Assembly (NCBI GenBank): GCA_910574195.1
Contig: CAJTBF010000024.1
Coordinates: 1-34,569 of the forward strand
From: Lachnospiraceae bacterium
GTDB lineage: Bacteria; Bacillota; Clostridia; Lachnospirales; Lachnospiraceae
Direction: 5' to 3'
Length of the DNA stretch: 34,569 nt
Shown here: piece by piece, positions 15,728-26,308 of the stretch
Layout: each line of letters opens with the position of its first letter
Numbering within the stretch: the first letter of the stretch is position 1
Translations under genes and position numbers: made by a program
The notes under the pieces: model-generated
Told to the model about the DNA's origin: nothing
The model's input: the letters and a program-made list of their open reading frames with translations, nothing else
The model's database searches: none

Positions 15728-16075
15728 CTACATCACATCCCCTTTATATATTTTATGAAGCTTTCCCAAATGGATCAATGCACTGTTCATGTCTGCAAAT
15801 GTACTATTCCTGGCATTGACTCTGACCACAACAATAATGTCATATCCACAGGAGAAATGTTCTTCTTGAAGTCGATAACTTTCTCTGACCAATCTTGTAA
15901 GGTGATGTCTCACAACACTGTTCCCCACTTTTTTACTGACAGAAATTCCCAATCGGTTCTTCTTCAAATTATTCTCTTTTTGATACATCACTAAATTCCG
16001 ATTTGCAAAGGATTTTCCCGATCTATAAACATCTTGAAAATCTTTCTTCTTTTTTAAAGATTCAGAATATAACAT
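15728..16075 (-). CDS. rnpA: Ribonuclease P protein component
   Basis: Protein subunit of RNase P, which removes the 5' leader from pre-tRNAs. The basic protein (115 aa, normal length) shows the N-terminal LKKKKDFQDVYRSGKSFANR and the RNR-type helix NSVVRHHLTRLVRESYR, followed by DIIVVVRVNAR. In the RNR motif the common R-N-R/K is R-H-H here, a mild deviation. The ATG at 16075 follows GGAAGAGGC. It lies downstream of rpmH with an attenuator-like hairpin between them. Confidence 0.95.
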   Translation of the reverse strand: MLYSESLKKKKDFQDVYRSGKSFANRNLVMYQKENNLKKNRLGISVSKKVGNSVVRHHLTRLVRESYRLQEEHFSCGYDIIVVVRVNARNSTFADMNSALIHLGKLHKIYKGDVM

Positions 16076-16114
16076 AGCCAGCCTCTTCCGTCATTCTATT
16101 TTTTATAGAAGAAA

Positions 16115-16135
16115 AGGCCACAATAAATGCGGCCT
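16115..16135 (-). terminator. Attenuator-like hairpin between rpmH and rnpA
   Basis: On the minus strand AGGCCGCA pairs with TGTGGCCT (8 bp, one wobble; loop TTTAT). TTTTCTTCT follows. It starts within the rpmH stop codon, so it probably lets abundant L34 mRNA end here while some transcription continues into rnpA. Confidence 0.7.
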
Positions 16136-16268
16136 AAGCTGATAAACACTTTCTTCCTTTTGCTCTTCTGGCAGCCAAAACTTTTCTTCCGCCTGCTGTT
16201 CTCATTCTTGCTCTAAATCCATGTACCTTTGATCTGGATCTCTTTTTCGGCTGAAATGTCATTTTCAT
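16134..16268 (-). CDS. rpmH: 50S ribosomal protein L34
   Basis: Ribosomal protein L34, 44 residues, too short for a routine ORF length cut-off. It begins [18 protein letters not shown] and continues [20 protein letters not shown], an almost invariant sequence in bacteria, ending in KCLSA. GGGAGGTG precedes the ATG at 16268. It is the first gene of the leftward run and lies beside oriC, the usual place in bacteria. A sigma-A-type promoter is visible 75 bp upstream. Confidence 0.98.
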   Translation of the reverse strand: MKMTFQPKKRSRSKVHGFRARMRTAGGRKVLAARRAKGRKCLSA

Positions 16269-16342
16269 TATTCATACACCTCCCTCTAAGTGATATATTC
16301 TTATATTCCAATGCTCACAAAAAGCAAACATTTTCTCTTGTT

Positions 16343-16371
16343 AGTATAGTCAGAAAATCTTTTTAAGTCAA
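16343..16371 (-). promoter_or_regulatory. rpmH promoter
   Basis: On the minus strand TTGACT (16366-16371), a 17-bp spacer and TATACT (16343-16348) make a near-consensus housekeeping promoter reading into rpmH-rnpA-yidD-yidC-jag. Confidence 0.8.
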
Positions 16372-16494
16372 GCTAAACCTTCTATATTTACTATATTTTC
16401 GAAAATTTTACAGAGAAGGCCGATATAGATACTTTTTTTCATAGTGTCAAATCATTCTCTGTCTGTACATTTTCTCCTTTCACAACATAAAAAT

Positions 16495-16636
16495 TTATCC
16501 CCAAAATGTGGATAACTTGTTGAAAAAGTGTGGAAAAGTATAAAATAATATGTGTATAAAAAATTTTTTCTTCTTCAAAATCCATAAAATATCAATGAAA
16601 AATCATTGTGAATATTATGAACTTAGGTTATACACA
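16495..16636. other. oriC, upstream DnaA-box cluster
   Basis: DnaA boxes (consensus TTATNCACA) are seen as TGTGGATAA (16507-16515), TGTGTATAA (16551-16559) and TTATACACA (16628-16636). Near matches are TTATCCCCA (16495-16503) and TGTGAATAT (16607-16615). The 520-bp rpmH-dnaA gap holds these boxes, AT-rich stretches and the rpmH promoter, and no further gene. This is the usual left half of a bipartite Firmicutes origin. Confidence 0.88.
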
Positions 16637-16788
16637 TCATTTTCATTGCTTCTGACTCCTTTTTGATGTAAAATAAGAAAGAGTATAAAATGAGTAAGGC
16701 ATTTCAGTTGAGGCATTTATCATACCTTTATTTTTTTGATGCCTGATTCTCTATTTTTCTCTATTCTATTGATTAGGAGTTACGATTG

Positions 16789-18159
16789 ATGAACATTGTA
16801 GAAGAAAATTGGGAAAAAATCCTTCATAAAATGAAATCCGAATATTGCTCATCAAATATTGCTTATAATACGTGGATTGCTCCGCTTACCGTATATGAGA
16901 TTACAGATGATACCGTTTATATTCTGGTAAAACTAAAAGCAAGTCTGGAACATATCGAAGAAAAATATATGCTCCCTTTTAGAGTTTGTATCGGAGAAGT
17001 AACGGGATATGAATATGAAGTTGCATTTGTCACAGAAGATCATGCGGTGATACATGCAAAAAAAGAAGCTACTATAAAAAAACAAAAAAATAATGCTCTC
17101 CTGGAATCTGCAAATCTGAATTCCAAGTATACTTTTGATACCTTTGTTGTAGGCAGTAATAACAGCTTTGCACATGCAGCTTCCCTTGCAGTTGCCGAAT
17201 CTCCGGGAGATACTTATAATCCGCTTTTTATTTATGGAGGTGTAGGACTGGGAAAAACTCATCTTATGCATTCTGTGGCACATTATATATTAGAAAAAGA
17301 TCCTACAAAAAAGGTTCTTTACGTTACAAGTGAAACTTTTACAAATGAATTGATCGACGCACTAAAAATTGGTAAAAATGGTAATGAACTGGCAATGACT
17401 ACTTTTCGTGAAAAATATCGAAATAATGATGTCCTCCTAATCGATGATATCCAATTCATTATAGGAAAGGAAAGTACACAAGAAGAATTTTTTCATACAT
17501 TTAATCATCTCCATGTTTCCGGAAAACAAATCATCATCTCCAGCGACAAACCTCCAAAAGATATTGAAACCTTGGAAGCCCGCCTGAGAACACGGTTTGA
17601 ATGGGGATTGATTGCAGATATTTCCTCACCGGATTATGAGACAAGAATGGCAATTTTAAGAAAAAAAGAAGAATTGGACGGCCTGGAACGTTATCATATT
17701 CCCGACGATGTCATGCAGTATATTGCAAATAATATCAAATCCAATATACGAGAATTGGAAGGTTCTTTGAATAAATTGATTGCCCTTTCCAACCTGGAAA
17801 AAAAGCCGATTGATATTCCGCTTGCAGCAGAAGCTCTAAAAGATATGATTTCACCCGATAATATCCGTGAAATTACACCAGAATTAATCATTGATGTTGT
17901 CTCTGATCATTTTAATATTCCGGTTCATGAATTAAAAGGAAAGAAAAGAAATTCCGAGATTGTTCTTCCAAGACAGATCGTCATGTATCTTTGCCGCAAT
18001 ATGACAGATACACCATTAAAAGCAATTGGGGTACTGCTTGGCGGAAAAGATCATGCCTCCATCAGCCACGGAGTAAAAAAAATAACTGCCGATATCCAGA
18101 CAGATGAAGCGCTGAACAATACTGTAAGTATTATTATGAAAAAACTGAATCCTTTATAA
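16789..18159 (+). CDS. dnaA: Chromosomal replication initiator protein DnaA
   Basis: AAA+ ATPase that binds DnaA boxes and melts oriC. Domain I covers ~1-85 and a short linker ~86-110. The AAA+ core carries Walker A GGVGLGKTH (~150-158) and Walker B VLLIDDIQF (~215-222). Domain IV (last ~95 residues) contains the DNA-binding signature GGKDHASISHGVKKI. At 456 aa it is full length (B. subtilis 446). I choose ATG 16789, 9 bases after GGAG. TTG at 16786 is an in-frame alternative. DnaA boxes on both sides suggest autoregulation. Confidence 0.98.
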   Translation: MNIVEENWEKILHKMKSEYCSSNIAYNTWIAPLTVYEITDDTVYILVKLKASLEHIEEKYMLPFRVCIGEVTGYEYEVAFVTEDHAVIHAKKEATIKKQKNNALLESANLNSKYTFDTFVVGSNNSFAHAASLAVAESPGDTYNPLFIYGGVGLGKTHLMHSVAHYILEKDPTKKVLYVTSETFTNELIDALKIGKNGNELAMTTFREKYRNNDVLLIDDIQFIIGKESTQEEFFHTFNHLHVSGKQIIISSDKPPKDIETLEARLRTRFEWGLIADISSPDYETRMAILRKKEELDGLERYHIPDDVMQYIANNIKSNIRELEGSLNKLIALSNLEKKPIDIPLAAEALKDMISPDNIREITPELIIDVVSDHFNIPVHELKGKKRNSEIVLPRQIVMYLCRNMTDTPLKAIGVLLGGKDHASISHGVKKITADIQTDEALNNTVSIIMKKLNPL

Positions 18160-18213
18160 CTATATGTTTAAAAAGTAATTGATTACACCTTTTAAAAGAT
18201 ATGAAAACCATAT

Positions 18214-18256
18214 TGTGAATAACTTTATGAATAAGTTGTGAAATCAATGTGGATAG
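18214..18256. other. oriC, dnaA-dnaN DnaA boxes
   Basis: TGTGAATAA (18214-18222) is a perfect DnaA box, and TGTGGATAG (18248-18256) differs at one base. In Firmicutes with a bipartite origin the unwinding element lies in the dnaA-dnaN gap, so melting probably occurs nearby. The exact position cannot be read from sequence alone. Confidence 0.7.
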
Positions 18257-18291
18257 TACAGTTGAGAATGAAAACATAATATAACTCCATT

Positions 18292-18369
18292 TTATTTATC
18301 TTCATTCTCTTCCCTGTCTTTCCTTTGTTTTTTAACATACTTATTCAAATAGATAAGCATTGATTCCAT
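18292..18369 (-). CDS. Possible 25-residue antisense small protein
   Basis: An open frame begins MESMLIYLNKYVKK and ends in a highly charged K/R/D/E tail before a TAA stop. It overlaps the end of the 17-codon frame at 18341-18394 by 29 bp, in a different frame. It has no strong ribosome binding site of its own, so it would depend on translation of the upstream frame. The composition, an amphipathic helix plus charged tail, is protein-like. No family is recognised and it could be chance. Confidence 0.3.
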   Translation of the reverse strand: MESMLIYLNKYVKKQRKDREENEDK

Positions 18370-18394
18370 AAAAGGTTTCGGTACTTTTCAACAT
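18341..18394 (-). CDS. Possible 17-residue antisense leader peptide in oriC
   Basis: AGGAGGTG at 18400-18407 (minus strand) is a near-perfect Shine-Dalgarno, spaced 7 bp from an ATG at 18394. It opens the frame MLKSTETFYGINAYLFE-stop. It lies antisense within the dnaA-dnaN intergenic region. Such a strong ribosome binding site in non-coding DNA is unexpected, which is the main support. No promoter was firmly identified. It may be a leader of the overlapping 25-codon frame. Confidence 0.4.
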   Translation of the reverse strand: MLKSTETFYGINAYLFE

Positions 18395-18501
18395 ATTCAC
18401 ACCTCCTAATAAGACGGAGAATAAAAATATTTTTATACTATACCTAAAAAGATGTGTGGGAAAATTTATTTCAACCACAACATGTGAAAGGAGATTTTAA
18501 C

Positions 18502-19611
18502 ATGAAAATTGTATGTAGCAGAAATAATCTTGCAAAAGGAGTCAGTATTGTATCAAAAGCAGTCCCATCAAAAACGACGATGCCCATTCTGGAATGTATT
18601 CTGATTGATGCGTCCCTTGACGTGATTAAATTGACAGCGAACGATATGGAACTTGGAATTGAGACAACGATTGAAGGTGAAATTATTGAGCATGGAATTC
18701 TTGCATTAAATGCAAAGATTTTTTCAGAAATCGTGAGAAAACTTCCGGATAATGATGTTGTGATTGAAACCGATTCAAATGATCAGACTATGATTGTTTG
18801 TGAAAAATCAAAGTTTCATATTGCCGCACAATCGGGAGAAGATTTCTCTTATTTGCCTGTAATTGAAAAAGAAGATTCTATTTCTGTTTCTGAATTTACG
18901 TTGAAGGAGGCAATTCGACAAACCATTTTCTCTATCGCAGATAATGATTCTAATAAAATGATGACAGGAGAGTTATTTGAAATTACAGAAGGACAATTAC
19001 GGGTTGTATCTTTAGATGGCCATAGAATTTCGATTCGAAAGATTGAATTAAAGGACTCTTATACTTCCAGAAAAGTAATTGTTCCCGGAAAAACATTGCA
19101 GGAAATTAATAAAATTATAGGAGGGGAAGCAGAGAAGGAAGTAGAGATTTCTTTTACAAAAAATCATATTGTGTTCGAATTTGATAAAACGGTTGTTGTT
19201 TCCCGTCTAATTGAAGGAGATTATTTCAAGATTGATCAAATGCTTTCCAGTGATTATGAGACAAAAGTGACGATTCATAAACGAGAATTGTTAGATTGCA
19301 TTGATCGTGCCACACTGCTGATCAAAGAAGGAGATAAAAAACCAATTATTATCAGCATTGAAGAGGAAGTAATGCAATTAAAGATTAAGTCTCAGATTGG
19401 TTCTATGGATGAAGAGATTATGATTGAAAGGGAAGGAAAAGATCTGTTAATTGGATTTAATCCTAAATTTTTGATTGATGCTTTACGCGCAATTGATGAT
19501 GAAGAAGTTGATCTTTACTTTATGAATGCAAAAGCTCCCTGTTTTATAAAAGATGAACAGCAGTCTTATATTTATCTCATTCTTCCTGTTAATTTTAATG
19601 CGGTGGGATAA
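18502..19611 (+). CDS. dnaN: DNA polymerase III subunit beta (sliding clamp)
   Basis: Ring-shaped processivity clamp of DNA polymerase III. Three repeated clamp domains cover the 369 residues, with recognisable family stretches MKIVCSRNNLAKGVSIVSKAV, TTMPILECILI, GEDFSYLPVIEK and VSLDGHRISIRK. The C-terminus is YLILPVNFNAVG, where the LILPV core is conserved and the tail is slightly extended. The start is ATG 18502 with AAAGGAG upstream; an in-frame GTG at 18454 would add 16 non-conserved residues. It follows dnaA by 342 bp, which contain the right part of oriC. Confidence 0.97.
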   Translation: MKIVCSRNNLAKGVSIVSKAVPSKTTMPILECILIDASLDVIKLTANDMELGIETTIEGEIIEHGILALNAKIFSEIVRKLPDNDVVIETDSNDQTMIVCEKSKFHIAAQSGEDFSYLPVIEKEDSISVSEFTLKEAIRQTIFSIADNDSNKMMTGELFEITEGQLRVVSLDGHRISIRKIELKDSYTSRKVIVPGKTLQEINKIIGGEAEKEVEISFTKNHIVFEFDKTVVVSRLIEGDYFKIDQMLSSDYETKVTIHKRELLDCIDRATLLIKEGDKKPIIISIEEEVMQLKIKSQIGSMDEEIMIEREGKDLLIGFNPKFLIDALRAIDDEEVDLYFMNAKAPCFIKDEQQSYIYLILPVNFNAVG

Positions 19612-19662
19612 GTTTGTTGGTATGGATCAGATTTTGATATAGGAAATACTTTTTATAAGCCG

Positions 19663-19710
19663 TAAATTCCACATACAATTTTCTTCTGTAAGAATTGTAT
19701 GTGGAATTTA
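19663..19710 (+). other. Perfect 18-bp hairpin between dnaN and rlbA
   Basis: TAAATTCCACATACAATT (19663-19680) is perfectly complementary to 19693-19710, with a 12-nt loop. No T tract follows (TGTAAAGATG), so a classical terminator is doubtful. It ends 22 bp before the rlbA start codon and could stabilise the dnaN mRNA 3' end or set the dnaN/rlbA ratio. Confidence 0.7.
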
Positions 19711-19732
19711 TGTAAAGATGTGAGAGGAAAAT

Positions 19733-19951
19733 ATGGAAATTATAAAAATTCGAGATACAGATGATTTTATAAAATTAGGACAGGCTTTAAAAGTGGTTGG
19801 TTTGGTAGAATCCGGCGTAGAAGCAAAACAGGTTATTCAGGATGGAAAAGTAAGGGTAAACGGAGAAATAGATTTTAGAAGAGGAAGAAAACTCTATCAT
19901 GGGGATATTGTTTTATATAATCAAACAGAAATAAAAATAATAAAAAGTTGA
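19733..19951 (+). CDS. rlbA: S4-domain RNA-binding protein RlbA/YaaA
   Basis: Small protein of the YaaA/RlbA family, consisting almost entirely of an S4 RNA-binding domain. IKLGQALKVVGLVESGVEAKQVI is followed by GKVRVNGEIDFRRGRKLYHGD, the S4 alpha-L motif. It is encoded between dnaN and recF in many Firmicutes; its proposed role is in ribosome assembly. The length of 72 aa is normal. AGAGGA lies before the ATG at 19733. No other domain is present. Confidence 0.92.
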   Translation: MEIIKIRDTDDFIKLGQALKVVGLVESGVEAKQVIQDGKVRVNGEIDFRRGRKLYHGDIVLYNQTEIKIIKS

Positions 19952-19967
19952 AATTGTAATAAAAAAA

Positions 19968-19996
19968 TTGAAAATTTATTTAAAACAGTGTAAAAT
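19968..19996 (+). promoter_or_regulatory. Candidate promoter for recF-gyrB-gyrA
   Basis: TTGAAA (19968-19973), a 17-bp spacer and TAAAAT (19991-19996) lie about 100 bp before the recF start and just after the rlbA stop codon. Confidence 0.5.
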
Positions 19997-20098
19997 AAGA
20001 GTATTGAGGTAATTTAGCAGCTTTTATTACTTCATTGGAATGAAAAAGTATATAAGTGATAAAGTGAATTATTGTAACAAAAGTAATCTGGAGACGAT

Positions 20099-21184
20099 AT
20101 GGTTATCAAATCTTTGAAACTTAAAAATTATAGAAATTATGATTTTCTGGATTTGAACTTTGATACAAAGACAAATATTCTCTATGGTGATAACGCGCAG
20201 GGAAAGACAAACGTTCTGGAGGCTTTATATTTATCAGGAACCACAAAGTCACATAGAGGAACAAAAGACAAAGATTTGATTCAATTTGAGCATGAGGAGT
20301 CTCATATCGAGACGGCGATTGAAAAACGAGGAATTGAATATCAGATTGATATACATTTGAAAAAAAATAGTCCAAAGGGGATTGCCGTAAATAAGATACC
20401 AATTCGAAAAGCAGGTGAATTGTTCGGAATCATTCATTTTGTGTTTTTTTCTCCTGAGGATTTGAATATTATCAAGGAAGGACCGGCAGGAAGAAGAAAA
20501 TTTATTGATCTTGAGTTGTCACAGCTTGATAAAGTATATCTAAGTAATCTTTCTAATTATAATCGTATCATTAATCAAAGAAATTCCTTGTTAAAAGAAA
20601 TTGTTTTTCATGAAAATTTGTTGGAAACGTTGGATATCTGGGATATGCAGCTTGTTGAATATGGAACAAAAATAATAGAAAGCAGAAAAAAATTTGTGTC
20701 TCAGATAAATCAGATTATTTCAGAGATCCATTTAAAGTTGACCGGGGGAAAGGAAAAGATTCAGATTTCCTATGAGACAGTTACAGGGGACTTGTCTTTG
20801 GCTCATGCATTAAAAAAATACAGAGACAGAGATTTAAAATTAAAAAGTACATCCGTAGGACCACATAGAGATGATCTGGAATTTAAAACAGGAAATTTAG
20901 ATATTCGAAGATTTGGTTCGCAAGGACAGCAAAGGACCGCTGCTTTATCTTTAAAATTATCGGAAATTGAATTGGTAAGAAAGATCATAGGGGATACTCC
21001 TGTACTTTTATTAGATGATGTTTTGTCTGAATTGGATAAAAACAGGCAAAACTATTTATTGGACAGTATTCATGATATACAGACAATAATTACATGTACG
21101 GGACTGGATGAATTTATAAATCATAGATTTTCTATTAATAAAGTATTTTATGTAAAAAATGGAAGTGTAAGGAAAAGAAATTAG
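20099..21184 (+). CDS. recF: DNA replication and repair protein RecF
   Basis: SMC-like ABC ATPase that helps load RecA at gaps in DNA. Walker A is GDNAQGKTNVLEAL (residues ~30-43), preceded by LKLKNYRNYDFLDL. The signature region is RRFGSQGQQRTAALSLKLSE, and Walker B with D-loop is PVLLLDDVLSELDKNR. At 361 aa it has the standard length. GGAG stands 5 bases before the ATG at 20099. gyrB follows after 74 bp, with no remB/DUF370 gene between them, unlike B. subtilis. Confidence 0.97.
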   Translation: MVIKSLKLKNYRNYDFLDLNFDTKTNILYGDNAQGKTNVLEALYLSGTTKSHRGTKDKDLIQFEHEESHIETAIEKRGIEYQIDIHLKKNSPKGIAVNKIPIRKAGELFGIIHFVFFSPEDLNIIKEGPAGRRKFIDLELSQLDKVYLSNLSNYNRIINQRNSLLKEIVFHENLLETLDIWDMQLVEYGTKIIESRKKFVSQINQIISEIHLKLTGGKEKIQISYETVTGDLSLAHALKKYRDRDLKLKSTSVGPHRDDLEFKTGNLDIRRFGSQGQQRTAALSLKLSEIELVRKIIGDTPVLLLDDVLSELDKNRQNYLLDSIHDIQTIITCTGLDEFINHRFSINKVFYVKNGSVRKRN

Positions 21185-21258
21185 TATTACGTTTAAAAAT
21201 GATCCAATGTAATTATTTAAAATGTAATATTGAAATCAGAAGATTAGGAGGTTGTTGA

Positions 21259-23196
<1,938 letters not shown>

Positions 23197-23269
23197 TATT
23201 GTAAAATAATGAATGAAAAGATAGTTTAACATGAGATCAGATAGTCAGGTGGCATAAAAAGGAGAGAAT

Positions 23270-25774
23270 ATGAAAGATAATATTTTTGACAAAGTTCATG
23301 AAGTTGATTTAAAGAAGACAATGGAAACTTCTTATATCGACTATGCCATGAGTGTCATAGCTGCCCGTGCGCTTCCGGATGTAAGAGATGGATTAAAGCC
23401 GGTGCAGAGAAGAATTTTATATTCTATGATCGAATTAAATAATGGTCCGGATAAGCCGCATCGTAAATGTGCACGTATCGTCGGTGATACAATGGGAAAA
23501 TATCACCCTCATGGTGACAGTTCCATTTATGGTGCTTTGGTAAATCTTGCGCAGGAATGGTCTACCAGATATCCTCTGGTAGACGGACATGGGAATTTTG
23601 GCTCTGTGGACGGTGACGGTGCTGCAGCAATGCGGTATACGGAAGCGCGTTTGAGTAAAATTTCCATGGAAATGACAGCAGATATCGGAAAAGATACGGT
23701 AGACTTTGCTCCAAACTTTGATGAAACGGAAAAAGAACCTGTTGTTCTTCCGTCCAGATTTCCTAATCTTCTGGTAAATGGGACAAACGGAATTGCAGTG
23801 GGAATGGCTACCAATATTCCACCTCATAATTTGAAAGAGATTATCTCCGCGGTAGTAAAGATTATAGATGATCAAATTGATGAAAATGGAGAGACTTCTT
23901 TGGAAGATATTATGGATATTGTAAAAGGTCCGGATTTTCCAACGGGGGCAGAAATTCTTGGAACTAAGGGAATAGAGGAGTCTTATCGTACCGGCCGTGG
24001 AAAAATTCGTGTGCGTGCCGTTACGAATATTGAACCAATGCAGAATGGAAAAAACAGAATTATTGTAACGGAACTTCCATTCATGGTGAATAAAGCAAGA
24101 TTAATTGAAAAGATTGCAGAACTGGTAAGAGATAAAAAAATAGATGGAATTACAGATTTAAGTGATCAATCTAACAGAGAAGGAATGAGAATCTGTATTG
24201 AATTACGAAGAGATGTAAATCCGAATATTATTTTAAATCAACTCTATAAGCATACGCAGCTTCAGGATACATTTGGAGTAATTATGCTTGCTTTGGTGAA
24301 TAATCAGCCGAAAGTTATGAATCTTCTTGAAATGTTGAATCATTATTTGAAACATCAGGAAGAAGTTGTAACGAGAAGAACAAAATATGAATTAAATAAA
24401 GCACAGGAACGTGCACATCTTTTAGAAGGATTATTAATTGCTCTGGATCATATTGATGAAGTGATTCAGATTATTCGTGGTTCCAGAAGTGTACAGATTG
24501 CGAAAGAAGAGCTGATCAAGCGGTTTGATTTGACAGATGTACAGGCACAAGCAATTGTAGATATGCGTCTTCGTGCTTTGACAGGTTTGGAACGGGAAAA
24601 ACTGGAAGCAGAATATGCAGAATTGATGAAAAAAATTGAAGAATTAAAAGCAATTCTTGCAGACAGAAAATTATTACTTGGTGTGATTAAAAAGGAAATC
24701 CTTTTGATCTCAGAAAAATATGGGGATGAACGTCGGACCAGCATTGGATACGATGAATATGATATCTCTATGGAGGATATGATTCCGAAACAGGATGTGG
24801 TTATTACGATGACAAGGCTGGGATATATTAAGCGTATGACCACAGATAATTTCAAAAATCAGAATCGAGGCGGAAAAGGCATCAAGGGAATGCAGAAACT
24901 GGATGAAGATTATATTCAGGAACTGTTTATTACATCTACGCATAATTATATTATGTTCTTTACAAATACGGGACGTGTTTACCGTATGAAAGCATATGAG
25001 ATCCCGGAGGCAGGAAGAACTTCAAGAGGAACTGCAATTATCAATCTTTTACAATTGATGCCGGAAGAAAAAATTACAGCGATGATCCCCGTTAAAATTT
25101 ATGATGATAATCAATACCTGTTTATGGCAACAGAGCAGGGACTTGTGAAGAAAACACCGCTTAGAGAATATTCCAATGTACGGAAAAAAGGTCTGGCGGC
25201 AATTACTTTACGGGAAGATGATAATTTGATCGAAGTAAAAATCACGGATAATGAAAAGGATATTCTGCTTGTTACAAAATATGGACAATGTATTCGTTTT
25301 GATGAAAAAGATGTACGTTCCACAGGAAGAACTTCTATGGGAGTCAGAGGGATTAATCTGGTAGATCGAGATACTGTGATTGGGATGCAGGTTCATACAC
25401 AGGGAGAATGTATGTTGGTCGTATCGGAAAATGGAATTGGAAAACGTACCGCAATGGGTGAATTTACATGTCAGAATCGCGGTGGTAAAGGTGTAAAATG
25501 TTATAAGATTACAGATAAGACAGGCAATGTAATCGGAATGAAAGCCGTGAATGAAGATGATGAGATTATGATGATCAATAGCGAAGGAATTATCATCCGA
25601 ATGTCCTGTGCAGATATTTCAAAATTAGGTAGAATTACTTCAGGTGTAAAATTGATTCATCTTGGTGAAAAAGAAAAAGTAGTCAGTCTGGCAAAAGTAA
25701 GAAAAGCATCTGCAGAAATAGACGGAGAGGAAATAGAAATAGACGAATCCGTTGATGAAATAAAAGAAGAATAA
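23270..25774 (+). CDS. gyrA: DNA gyrase subunit A
   Basis: DNA-cleaving subunit of gyrase. The catalytic Tyr is Y123 in [11 protein letters not shown]. The winged-helix region contains [11 protein letters not shown] and the quinolone-determining stretch [19 protein letters not shown] (S84, S85, G88). The C-terminal beta-pinwheel carries the GyrA-box-like [10 protein letters not shown] near residue 540 and a second QNRGGKGVK in a later blade. The gene has 834 codons, full length. G88 occupies the place of E. coli D87. The ribosome binding site AAAGGAG lies before ATG 23270. Confidence 0.98.
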   Translation: MKDNIFDKVHEVDLKKTMETSYIDYAMSVIAARALPDVRDGLKPVQRRILYSMIELNNGPDKPHRKCARIVGDTMGKYHPHGDSSIYGALVNLAQEWSTRYPLVDGHGNFGSVDGDGAAAMRYTEARLSKISMEMTADIGKDTVDFAPNFDETEKEPVVLPSRFPNLLVNGTNGIAVGMATNIPPHNLKEIISAVVKIIDDQIDENGETSLEDIMDIVKGPDFPTGAEILGTKGIEESYRTGRGKIRVRAVTNIEPMQNGKNRIIVTELPFMVNKARLIEKIAELVRDKKIDGITDLSDQSNREGMRICIELRRDVNPNIILNQLYKHTQLQDTFGVIMLALVNNQPKVMNLLEMLNHYLKHQEEVVTRRTKYELNKAQERAHLLEGLLIALDHIDEVIQIIRGSRSVQIAKEELIKRFDLTDVQAQAIVDMRLRALTGLEREKLEAEYAELMKKIEELKAILADRKLLLGVIKKEILLISEKYGDERRTSIGYDEYDISMEDMIPKQDVVITMTRLGYIKRMTTDNFKNQNRGGKGIKGMQKLDEDYIQELFITSTHNYIMFFTNTGRVYRMKAYEIPEAGRTSRGTAIINLLQLMPEEKITAMIPVKIYDDNQYLFMATEQGLVKKTPLREYSNVRKKGLAAITLREDDNLIEVKITDNEKDILLVTKYGQCIRFDEKDVRSTGRTSMGVRGINLVDRDTVIGMQVHTQGECMLVVSENGIGKRTAMGEFTCQNRGGKGVKCYKITDKTGNVIGMKAVNEDDEIMMINSEGIIIRMSCADISKLGRITSGVKLIHLGEKEKVVSLAKVRKASAEIDGEEIEIDESVDEIKEE

Positions 25775-25895
25775 AGTTGTTCCTTATGATACATCCTTTT
25801 GAGCATATTGCAATCTATGCTTCTGTCGGAGCAAACGGATACTTTGCGTCCAATAAGGAATAAGGCAGGAAAAAGATATCGTAAAAAGGGATCAA

Positions 25896-25943
25896 AGAAT
25901 CCAGCTTTTTCTGAAGAAAAGCCTTCGAATTAAGTTGGATTCT
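25896..25943 (+). terminator. Hairpin downstream of gyrA, possible terminator
   Basis: AGAATCCAGCTT (25896-25907) pairs with AAGTTGGATTCT (25932-25943) through 12 positions with one G-U wobble. An inner GAAG/CTTC stem is also possible. ATTACATT follows, so the T tract is weak. It lies 120 bp after gyrA. Nothing else in 25775-26009 looks like a gene. Confidence 0.5.
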
Positions 25944-26009
25944 ATTACATTAGCAGTTTGTTTGCTTGAAGGGCATTCAATGTGGGATGATTTTGGAGTA
26001 TGCTTTGTT

Positions 26010-26201
26010 GGACAAAAAGCAATCGTCCGCCAGGACAGAAATATTTGTCCACATCACCCCGCTTTTGCTTCGCAAAAAATGTAACAGACGCTAAACTCGG
26101 AAAAACCTCGTTAAGCGCTGACGTTTTTTGAGAGGTTCTTTAGGACAAATATTTCTGCCCTGGTTATTTTTTCGCAAAAATGTAAGATATGTTTCGGTAA
26201 A
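26010..26201 (+). repeat. Long-hairpin repeat element, copy B
   Basis: Second copy of the element at 6483-6673, clearly alignable over its whole length. The outer stem pairs 26031-26050 with 26143-26162 (20 positions, one mismatch). The middle stem pairs 26068-26082 with 26121-26135 (one mismatch, two wobbles). The base pair C-G at 6516/6621 of copy A is T-A at 26044/26149 here, a compensatory change. The element lies between gyrA and the fumarase genes, with no open frame of its own. Confidence 0.75.
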
Positions 26202-26278
26202 TTATATCCATTCGGGCATCCCATAATTCATGTCCCATTAGGACGATCGTACAGCTAACACTGTTCAACAAAACATAC
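26202..26278. repeat. TATACCC-type repeat, copy 4
   Basis: The sequence ATATCCATTCGGGCATCCCA then TAATTCATG matches copy 2 near 8963-8993 with few differences. The following ACAGCTAACACTGTTC corresponds to the hairpin at 9008-9025 in a degraded form. It directly follows copy B of the long-hairpin element, just as copy 1 follows copy A at a short distance. Confidence 0.6.
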
Positions 26279-26308
26279 CTAATTGGACAGTAAGAACAGG
26301 GAGGATAT

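Noticed and set aside
18454-18501. Upstream GTG start for dnaN
   Set aside because: The extra 16 residues are not family-like, and the AAAGGAG ribosome binding site clearly serves the ATG at 18502.
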